Source of the DNA: Gammaproteobacteria bacterium
Lineage (GTDB): Bacteria; Pseudomonadota; Gammaproteobacteria; Arenicellales; Arenicellaceae
Assembly: GCA_017854775.1 (NCBI GenBank)
Contig: JAFMHC010000015.1
Span: 1 to 42,700, forward strand
DNA: 42,700 bases
Direction of reading: 5' to 3'
Shown in pieces: positions 24,639 to 31,334 of this stretch. The notes beneath the pieces were generated by a model, which did not search any database, had not been told where the DNA came from, and saw only the letters and a program-made list of their open reading frames with translations. The first letter of the stretch is position 1; each line of letters opens with the position of its first letter. The position numbers and the translations under genes are program-made.

Positions 24639-25223
24639 TTAACCCTCAGGCGAAGCATCAAGTGATAGTTTTTGCATGATGCTTTTCTTTAATTGTTCAA
24701 CGTCAACCGGCTTAGTAAAATAATCAACGCCCGATGGGATTCCACCTCGGTCTTGAATGCTCTCTGGGGTTAGCCCGCTAATAATAATAATTTGGTCGCT
24801 AGTCAATAGCTCTGATTTATACATCGAGCGAATCATTTGTAGGCCGTCCATTCCAGGCATATAAACGTCAGAGATAACCAAATCGGGCACTTTTCGCCCA
24901 ATCTCTACCAAGCCTTCAAAGCCATCGTTTTTAACCGTTACGCTAACCGGTAGGCCCCATGAATTGATTGCGGCCTCATAGAATTTTGAAACAGTTGGAT
25001 TGTCTTCTACAACTAACACATTTTTTTTGTCACCCTTAGTGTCATGAGTCGTTTGGTGTTTACTAATATATTCTTCAACAGATGCTGCAACAATTCGACG
25101 GTGACCACCGGCCGTTTTCCAGGCGTCTAATGCGCCACTCTCCACCCACAATTGCACCGTCCGAACGGATACGCCGAGTAGCTTTGCCGCTTCAACTGTG
25201 GAGTAATATTCTTTCTCTTTCAT
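24639..25223 (-). CDS. HTH (MerR/BldC-type)-receiver fusion response regulator
   Basis: This 194-residue regulator has an unusual domain order. Residues 6-46 are a MerR/excisionase-like winged helix (YYSTVEAAKLLGVSVRTVQL, then TAGGHRRI, as in BldC-type proteins). Residues 66-186 are a receiver with acidic pair E73-D74, phospho-acceptor Asp119 (VISDVYMPGMDG), Ser149 and Lys171 (YFTKP). Most response regulators have the receiver first. It should receive phosphate from HPt His526 of the neighbouring hybrid kinase. The ATG at 25223 has TTGGA upstream; an in-frame start at 25280 would encode a tail without domain sequence and overlap the TGATAA site at 25265-25279. It heads the sensor operon. Confidence 0.93.
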   Translation of the reverse strand: MKEKEYYSTVEAAKLLGVSVRTVQLWVESGALDAWKTAGGHRRIVAASVEEYISKHQTTHDTKGDKKNVLVVEDNPTVSKFYEAAINSWGLPVSVTVKNDGFEGLVEIGRKVPDLVISDVYMPGMDGLQMIRSMYKSELLTSDQIIIISGLTPESIQDRGGIPSGVDYFTKPVDVEQLKKSIMQKLSLDASPEG

Positions 25224-25264
25224 TTTCCAAGGATTCCAAATGTAGGGTTTCAAATTTAATAGTA

Positions 25265-25279
25265 TTATCATTTTTATCA
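25265..25279 (-). promoter_or_regulatory. Tandem TGATAA site 5, upstream of the HTH-receiver gene
   Basis: On the minus strand this reads TGATAA-AAA-TGATAA, a perfect tandem with a 9-bp period, 42-56 bases before the start codon. A further half-site (TGATAA on the minus strand) lies at 25315-25320. It suggests autoregulation by the HTH-receiver protein. Confidence 0.68.
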
Positions 25280-25374
25280 CTAATCAATATGAAAACGTGA
25301 CTTTTTAGCTATTTTTATCATTTAAATCGCCACCAAGTCAGTTTGAATTAATGGACACGTGGGTTCCAAGCGCG

Positions 25375-25535
25375 CTAATTTCTTCTAATCTTTGCCTTTC
25401 GCCTCTGACATGTAGCGACAAACAAAGTCTTAGTCCACGACACAGGCAAATGCAAAAATGAAGTAAGGCAACTCGCCATTAAATTGTTGTTGCTTAAGTT
25501 CGCTGAAACTAATCACTGGAAATGTATTACAACAA
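25375..25535 (-). pseudogene. Decayed 3' fragment of a sugar-porter MFS gene
   Basis: On the minus strand the sequence translates as QQQFNGELPYFIFAFACVVD, a stop, then DFVCRYMSEAKGKD and another stop. This matches the end of the intact MFS porter gene at 26699 (EQQFNGALPYFIFASFCVVA, then VWRYMPETKGKTLEE). DNA similarity is also clear. It carries in-frame stops and no upstream portion, so it is a relic of a second copy. It fills the gap between the polysaccharide cluster and the sugar-uptake locus. Confidence 0.85.
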
Positions 25536-25647
25536 GCCCGTCAATTAACAAAGTTGATGCAAGGTTCATTGCAGTAGGCGAGCTATCGAGATGAAAGATT
25601 TGAATGCCTGGTTTATCGAGGTTAGACCATTCCCTGGTTGAGGCTCC

Positions 25648-26670
25648 TTATTGACCGAAGTCTAGTGTTACACCTTGCTGGCTGCTTTGTATTCCTAGCT
25701 CAATCACTTTAATCACCACCGCCGCTTCTAGCGCTGTCACAGGAAGTAGTCGGTTATAGTTAATCGCGTCCGCTACTGACTGATAGTAGTGTTGATAGCG
25801 ACCAGTTTCAGTTGTGATTTTCTCGGAGGATCCGTCTCGGTAAAGTATCCCGTATTGTTCAGGAAGATCATGTCCATATATTTGATCTAGGGGCGATAAG
25901 CCCTCTATTAGTTGGCTTTCCTGAATATCCAATCCCGGTTTAATGAAGCTCGCTAAGTCACCCTGCAGATGATAACGTGTGTTTGTGCTCGCTGAGAAAG
26001 GACTAGAGTGCAGTATTACTTCTAAATGGTTGTAATGAAGAAGCACATGAAAATAATCGATTACTTGAGAATTTTCACGTAGCTCCAAACAGCGTGCGGT
26101 AATCGCGTTGGGCGTGCCGAACAAATGCAATGCTTGGTCAATCAGGTGAGCCCCTAAATCAAACCAAATTCCGCTGCCGGCACCAGGCTGTTCACGCCAG
26201 CGCTCTCGAACATGAGGTCTAAAACGGTCAAAATGTGATTCAAAAATGCGTAATTTTCCGAGCGCCTTGGTGTCGAGCAATTTTTTAACGGTGAGAAAAT
26301 CACCGTCCCAACGGCGGTTATGAAAGGCCGAAAGCTGTACGTTATTTTCTTCTGACAACTTGATCAGGCTTTGCGCTTCGGCATAAGTCGTTGTCATCGG
26401 TTTATCGACCACGACATGCATTCGTTGCTCTAAACAAAACTTGGCGAGTGAATAATGCACATCGTTAGGCGTGGCAATAACAACCAAATCTACGTGAGCG
26501 ATTAGTTCCTCAATCACTCTGCAATCAATAACGTCGGGATAATCAGTATTAATCGCATCTCTCTGGCTACTCATAATTGCGGTCAACCGCATATCAGGGC
26601 AAGCGCTTATTAGAGGCGCATGAAATGTTTTGCTTGCGAAACCATATCCGATGATACCAACATTAATCAT
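25648..26670 (-). CDS. Gfo/Idh/MocA-family NAD(P)-dependent oxidoreductase
   Basis: This 340-residue enzyme has an N-terminal Rossmann domain (MINVGIIGYGFASKTFHAPL) and VVDKPMTT, which carries the catalytic Lys of the family. WFDLGAHLIDQALHLFG in the second domain supplies the Asp and His of the active site. Such enzymes oxidise or reduce sugars and inositols with NAD(P). The neighbouring sugar porter suggests the substrate enters through it; the substrate itself is unknown. The ATG at 26670 lies 29 bp after the porter stop. The open frame extends to 26721 but the added residues have no family match. Confidence 0.9.
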   Translation of the reverse strand: MINVGIIGYGFASKTFHAPLISACPDMRLTAIMSSQRDAINTDYPDVIDCRVIEELIAHVDLVVIATPNDVHYSLAKFCLEQRMHVVVDKPMTTTYAEAQSLIKLSEENNVQLSAFHNRRWDGDFLTVKKLLDTKALGKLRIFESHFDRFRPHVRERWREQPGAGSGIWFDLGAHLIDQALHLFGTPNAITARCLELRENSQVIDYFHVLLHYNHLEVILHSSPFSASTNTRYHLQGDLASFIKPGLDIQESQLIEGLSPLDQIYGHDLPEQYGILYRDGSSEKITTETGRYQHYYQSVADAINYNRLLPVTALEAAVVIKVIELGIQSSQQGVTLDFGQ

Positions 26671-26698
26671 TTTCACGCCGAGTAAATAATGCGTCGCG

Positions 26699-28105
26699 TT
26701 AGCGTTCCCATATGCCCTCAATTTCCTCTAATGTTTTACCTTTAGTCTCTGGCATGTAGCGCCAAACAAAGACCAAGGCTACGACACAGAAAGAGGCAAA
26801 AATGAAGTACGGTAAAGCACCATTAAATTGTTGTTCATTGAGTTCACTGCGATTGATCACGGGGAATGCGTTAGCAACTATTCCATTGAACAACCATTGA
26901 GCACCTACGGCGATAGCCATGGCAAAACTACGCACTCTATTGGGGAACATTTCTGATAAAACGACCCATACCACTGGGCCCATCGACATTGCGAATGAGC
27001 CAATAAAAACTAAGATTGATATTAGCGATACGATACCAAGTTGCTGGGTATAAATAGTAAAACCAAGTGATGAGAGGCCTAGGAACATTCCGCTAGTACC
27101 TATCAGATACAGAGGCTTTCGACCCCATCGGTCGATGGTGAAAATAGCCACAAATGTAAATGCCAGATTGACGCCGCCTAACCACAATTGTTGCTTAAGT
27201 GCATCTTGTGGCCCGTAGCCCAGTGAGTTACTAAAAATTTCAGCGCCATAATATAGAATCGCATTAATGCCGGTGATTTGTTGAAATACGGACAACATAA
27301 CCCCGATGAAAATAGCGAAGGCTAATCCACCAGCGACGGCTTTGCTGTTGGACGTCGATGGTGTTTGATTAATTGATGCTTTGATTTCGGCCAGCTGCGC
27401 ATCAGCTCGAGACTTATCAACATACAGTTTAGCCAACACCGCGCGCGCTTGCTCATCACGTTGTTTCATAACCAACCAACGCGGGCTGTGAGGCACAAAA
27501 AACAACATCAGTAAGAATAGACAGGCTGGCAATAGTTCGGACCAGAACATAAACCGCCAGCCGTGGTTCAAGTTATCTTGATGAACCGCCGCCAGTTGCT
27601 CAACACTCGATTCGACGGCATTGCCACCACCGATATAATAGGTGGCTAAAAACACAACGAAAAAACCCAACACAATCGACAATTGATATAGCGATACCAT
27701 TTTTCCTCGCTGCTCTGCAGGTGAAATTTCAGCGATGTACATCGGCGCAGCCATTGATGCAAAACCGATGCCGATTCCGCCTATGATGCGGTAAATCACC
27801 AGCTCACTTAATGTACTAGCATCGCCTGAGCCCCAAGCAGAAACGCAAAAAAATAATGCCGAGAGCACCAAAGTGTATTTTCGACTGATAGCCTTAGTTA
27901 AGTAACCCGCGACTAGGGCTCCGACTAAGCACCCATATAACGCGCTGCCCACGGCCCAACCTTGTTGGCCGGGTGTAAGTTTAAAGTGCTCAGTAAAGTA
28001 CAACTGCGCACCGCCGATAACCCCTGTATCAAAACCAAAAAGGAAACCACCGATAGCGGCAATCATCGCAATTTTAGCGATATAAAACGTATTGTAATTG
28101 GTCAT
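26699..28105 (-). CDS. MFS sugar porter (XylE/GalP-like H+ symporter)
   Basis: This 468-residue 12-helix transporter has the sugar-porter signatures: GFLFGFDTGVIGGAQLYF, RIIGGIGIGFASMAAPMYIA then EISPAEQRGK, FQQITGINAILYYG, DRWGRKPLY and PETKGKTLEEIE at the C-terminus. The QQITGINAILYY segment supplies sugar-binding residues in XylE/GLUT-type proteins. It sits in the inner membrane and probably imports a monosaccharide or inositol released from material taken up by the TonB receptors. It lies upstream of, and is probably co-transcribed with, the oxidoreductase. A decayed partial copy of its 3' end lies at 25375-25535. Confidence 0.94.
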   Translation of the reverse strand: MTNYNTFYIAKIAMIAAIGGFLFGFDTGVIGGAQLYFTEHFKLTPGQQGWAVGSALYGCLVGALVAGYLTKAISRKYTLVLSALFFCVSAWGSGDASTLSELVIYRIIGGIGIGFASMAAPMYIAEISPAEQRGKMVSLYQLSIVLGFFVVFLATYYIGGGNAVESSVEQLAAVHQDNLNHGWRFMFWSELLPACLFLLMLFFVPHSPRWLVMKQRDEQARAVLAKLYVDKSRADAQLAEIKASINQTPSTSNSKAVAGGLAFAIFIGVMLSVFQQITGINAILYYGAEIFSNSLGYGPQDALKQQLWLGGVNLAFTFVAIFTIDRWGRKPLYLIGTSGMFLGLSSLGFTIYTQQLGIVSLISILVFIGSFAMSMGPVVWVVLSEMFPNRVRSFAMAIAVGAQWLFNGIVANAFPVINRSELNEQQFNGALPYFIFASFCVVALVFVWRYMPETKGKTLEEIEGIWER

Positions 28106-28206
28106 TTTTATTCTTATTTTTTATCGTTGTTAGTCAGTTAGTGAATAGTTAGAAAACACTAGGCTTTATTTTCTGCGCTTATGTTTCTACATCTACGTTT
28201 TTGCAT

Positions 28207-28914
28207 CTATGGCGCTGATTCAATGTTCAACTGGCTGGTAATGGTTAGTCGCATTGCACTTAATTTGCTAGTAGCCATCTGTTTATGGCTTAGCCGATGC
28301 AAGCGAATATTGCCAGAGTGGAGCAGTGACGCAGGGTAAATTACAGCACGATTAAACTTGGCATCAACCATTCCGATTTGCTCGAACAGCGGGGTATCGC
28401 CATTGACGTATTCTGCAGGCGGGAGGCCATGCGTGGTCGCTTCACGCCCTAGAGCCTGTTGAAAAACGCGCTCACTCTGGCCATCAATACGCTCTATATT
28501 GGTGCTGCGATGACGATAAAACGCAGTTCCACCCCACTCCGGCACGCATAGGTAGTGCACCAGAGCAAACTGCTGCTGACGAGCAGTATCGTAATGTGGG
28601 ATGCGCTGAATCGGCAACAACTCACTCGGCAGACTATTCGCTATGGCGTATACGCTAGCCTGCAAACCACCCACCGTGCCGCGCACTATGCCGAGCATGC
28701 GAGAAAAGTCATCGGCGTATCGGGCAAAATTTGTTGCATAACTATCGTCGTCAAGCGACTGCTTAACTCCTGGGTAAAAGTCGTTTTTATAAGGATCAAA
28801 ACGTGAGATATCACCGGCATTATTGACCAGTGTCGTTGGGGCTTGATGAAAGTCATCAATGACGACAATCGGCCAACGCCCGGTGCCAATAAAGAAATGT
28901 TCGAACTTACCCAC
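28207..28914 (-). CDS. DUF6445-like protein with 2-oxoglutarate-dioxygenase-like residues
   Basis: This 235-residue soluble protein matches, from memory, the DUF6445 family that accompanies halogenase-like and SapC genes near TonB receptors. It shows the spacing of an Fe(II)/2-oxoglutarate enzyme: IPHYDT (H107, D109), LLHSGNI (H199) and MRLTIT (R222), so a double-stranded beta-helix oxygenase is likely but not proven. GGTAFYRHRST is also characteristic. It starts with GTG overlapping the SapC stop (TAGTG), so the two are translationally coupled. Its substrate is unknown. Confidence 0.75.
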   Translation of the reverse strand: MGKFEHFFIGTGRWPIVVIDDFHQAPTTLVNNAGDISRFDPYKNDFYPGVKQSLDDDSYATNFARYADDFSRMLGIVRGTVGGLQASVYAIANSLPSELLPIQRIPHYDTARQQQFALVHYLCVPEWGGTAFYRHRSTNIERIDGQSERVFQQALGREATTHGLPPAEYVNGDTPLFEQIGMVDAKFNRAVIYPASLLHSGNIRLHRLSHKQMATSKLSAMRLTITSQLNIESAP

Positions 28915-29642
28915 TAAGCGCTCTCAAACCAACTTTTAGCGGTATCAAGCATTCGGTTTTTTCGCGCAATTAAATTTGGTAATTGATGCATAGATGTCTG
29001 TAAATTATGCATAAGACCGATTACCCCAGATCGATACAAACGCAGCACTACTTGATCGTCTAGCTCGGCCAATTTATTTTCGTCAATCATGTACGCTCCT
29101 TGCACAGCCTGCTTGCTTCTATCTGTAAACTCGATGTCGAGTCTGAACGGTGTCAGCAGCTTTAGCTCGACCAATTCGGAAACTAATTTCTGAGACTCAA
29201 TCTCACCGCTCAACAACTGGGTCAAAATCTGTTGAACCGTCAGCAAGTAATCACTGGCTTGCGATTGAGCGTTAAATAGTGGCTCACCATCATCATCGCT
29301 CAAGGCCAAGCTATCAGAGTCAAAGCAGACCACCTTGCTGTCTTGGTCGTCGCCAACGAAAAAAGGCTGTCGCTGAATTTGCAATGGCTCATAGTCGGCA
29401 TCCCACCGGCCCTCTCTAACGAATAGATTCTCTCCTGGCTGAAACCCCATCATGGCTGAAAAGGTAAACTCACCAGTGTCTGCATTTTTTGTCACGATAA
29501 TCGGAAAACATGAACTAGCTCTCCCAAACTCAGCTGGAACTACTGGCATTAAATGTTGATTGATCGCACTGCTATGGCGCTGGCTTGCTTGCACTCGTAG
29601 CTGCGAATGTTTATCAAAATTCAGTGATACGATATTGCTCAT
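28914..29642 (-). CDS. SapC-family protein
   Basis: This 242-residue protein fits the SapC family (PF07277), named after a gene near a Campylobacter S-layer locus and not the Sap peptide ABC transporter. Family features include FPIIVTKNADTGEFTFSAMM, GENLFV, and a WDADYEPLQIQRQPF segment. It has no signal peptide and no membrane segment. Its biochemical role is not known. In marine Proteobacteria it commonly sits beside halogenase-like and DUF6445 proteins and a TonB receptor, as here. A strong GGAGGAG site precedes the ATG at 29642. Confidence 0.86.
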   Translation of the reverse strand: MSNIVSLNFDKHSQLRVQASQRHSSAINQHLMPVVPAEFGRASSCFPIIVTKNADTGEFTFSAMMGFQPGENLFVREGRWDADYEPLQIQRQPFFVGDDQDSKVVCFDSDSLALSDDDGEPLFNAQSQASDYLLTVQQILTQLLSGEIESQKLVSELVELKLLTPFRLDIEFTDRSKQAVQGAYMIDENKLAELDDQVVLRLYRSGVIGLMHNLQTSMHQLPNLIARKNRMLDTAKSWFESA

Positions 29643-29700
29643 AACTCCTCCTAGGTTGCGCCGATTGTTTCGGCTGTTTTATTTTGAAACGCTTGTATTT

Positions 29701-31242
29701 TTAAATTGCCTGCATGCCGTAGTCGTGAATTTTATTAATCAGTTCACGGTGACTCGGAAGCTTAGCTAACGCTTGCTGAGTTATTTGAGCATTGCGCTGA
29801 TATTCTTGTTCAGCATGATCACGGCTTAACATCGAACGTCGATGGTTTTGCTTATCGATATCGAACCCCATGCCATATAAAACATACTGGTAACTTGCCG
29901 CCGGAAACACTTCATTGCTGGAATCGAAATCAAGATTACAGGGCACTTGATAGCGCCATAATTCAAGCTGCTCAGCTAGCGATTCAGACACTGAACTAGG
30001 GTCTGACATTGAACGCCAAAACGGCTCATCTCGTTTGCTTAGCAAGTAATGCAGTTTTAGAAAATCAATAATGCGTTGCCAGCGATATTGAAACGTTGTG
30101 TTGAATCGTTTGGCAACGATAGTCATCGCTGAACGTGTTGCCGGTAGCTGCTCAGCAATCATGTTAGCTGATAACTCAACAAGCACAATCGCGGATGCCT
30201 CTAGTGGCTCTAAAAAACCCGCAGACAAACCAACGGCGACACAATTTCGATGCCAAAAATAGTCACGGTGACCTGATTTAATATCAATACGGCGTGGCTC
30301 ATTAATAATTTTATGCTCACCAATATACTTTCGAAGCTCGTGTTCAGCTTGATCGTCACTGATGTAATCACTGCTGTAGACGTAACCAACGCCACGACGG
30401 TGTCGTAAGCCGATATCCCAAATCCAACCTGCGCTTTGGCCGGTAGAAATGGTGTGACAGGGTATCGGGCTGTCTGGCTCTGGGTAAGCAACATGTGATG
30501 CTAACGCACGGTCTATTTGCAGTACTGACGAGCAGTCATTAAACGGCACGCGGTAATGCTTGCCGATTAACAATGCGCTAAAACCGCTGCAATCGACAAA
30601 CAAATCACCCTCAATCTGGCCTGCCTGTGTGGTGACTAAGGCTTGAATATCGCCCTCCTCGTCGTTCAATGCCGTTTCTACGTCAGCGAGTATGTGAGTA
30701 ACACCAAGCGATTCTGTGCAATGCTTTTGTAGATACTGAGCAAACTTTCCTGCATCTAAATGATAGGCATAATTTGCCACCGAACTGTATTCGGGTGTAG
30801 AAATCAGTTTTGGGGCTATGCCATTTTCACAAAGTTGCTCTTGGAAACAGACCGCATTAGAGAATGAAACGCTATTCTCATTGCTTAGCCAATGAGTAGC
30901 GAGGTCGGTTGTTGGAAACCCTTGCGGGATCATCAACGGATGATAGTAGAAGTCGTTATCGCAATTTTCTGACCACTTAGCAAATTTCGCGCCTTGCTTA
31001 AATGTAGCGTCGCACTCCCGAATAAAATCCGTTTCACTTATTCCTAAGCGTTTAAGGGTGGCGCGCATGGTCGGCCAAGTACCTTCGCCAACACCAACAA
31101 TCGGGGTGTTCGGCGATTCAACTAAGGTCACTCGAACTGACCGATCTGGCCGCCGCTGTCGTTGTTCCACGGCAAGCCGCCCAGCCGTCAACCAGCCGGC
31201 GGTGCCGCCGCCAACCACAACTATCGAATCAATCGTTTTCAT
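29701..31242 (-). CDS. Tryptophan-halogenase-family flavoprotein
   Basis: This 513-residue FAD enzyme has the dinucleotide site GGGTAGW (11-17) and the catalytic-Lys region ATFKQGAKFAKW (Lys82) of flavin-dependent halogenases. The family signature WxWxIP is GWIWDIGL here (about 272-278), with Gly for Pro. VDCSGF and GFLEPLEAS are conserved FAD-side motifs. The family halogenates indoles and other aromatics with reduced FAD; members linked to TonB receptors have no proven reaction that I know of, so halogenation is not certain. No flavin reductase gene is next to it. AGGTGA precedes the ATG. Confidence 0.88.
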   Translation of the reverse strand: MKTIDSIVVVGGGTAGWLTAGRLAVEQRQRRPDRSVRVTLVESPNTPIVGVGEGTWPTMRATLKRLGISETDFIRECDATFKQGAKFAKWSENCDNDFYYHPLMIPQGFPTTDLATHWLSNENSVSFSNAVCFQEQLCENGIAPKLISTPEYSSVANYAYHLDAGKFAQYLQKHCTESLGVTHILADVETALNDEEGDIQALVTTQAGQIEGDLFVDCSGFSALLIGKHYRVPFNDCSSVLQIDRALASHVAYPEPDSPIPCHTISTGQSAGWIWDIGLRHRRGVGYVYSSDYISDDQAEHELRKYIGEHKIINEPRRIDIKSGHRDYFWHRNCVAVGLSAGFLEPLEASAIVLVELSANMIAEQLPATRSAMTIVAKRFNTTFQYRWQRIIDFLKLHYLLSKRDEPFWRSMSDPSSVSESLAEQLELWRYQVPCNLDFDSSNEVFPAASYQYVLYGMGFDIDKQNHRRSMLSRDHAEQEYQRNAQITQQALAKLPSHRELINKIHDYGMQAI

Positions 31243-31282
31243 CGTTCACCTACAATGCTCAAGAGTGTTATAAAGCACAAAA

Positions 31283-31307
31283 GGGCGACACCGAAACGGT
31301 GCCACCC
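31283..31307 (-). terminator. Terminator after the 31335-34175 TonB receptor gene
   Basis: On the minus strand a GGGTGGCACCG/CGGTGTCGCCC stem with a TTT loop is followed by TTTT. It separates the receptor gene from the halogenase-family gene, so the latter may depend on read-through or its own promoter. Confidence 0.75.
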
Positions 31308-31334
31308 TCGATACGCATTATTCTAATTTGCTAG

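Noticed and set aside
28914-29642. Reading SapC as part of an antimicrobial-peptide ABC transporter
   Set aside because: The protein has no membrane segments; the shared name comes from a different gene family.
28207-31242. A halogenated natural-product biosynthetic cluster
   Set aside because: Apart from the halogenase-like gene there are no core biosynthetic enzymes, carrier proteins or flavin reductase; the neighbours fit an uptake locus.
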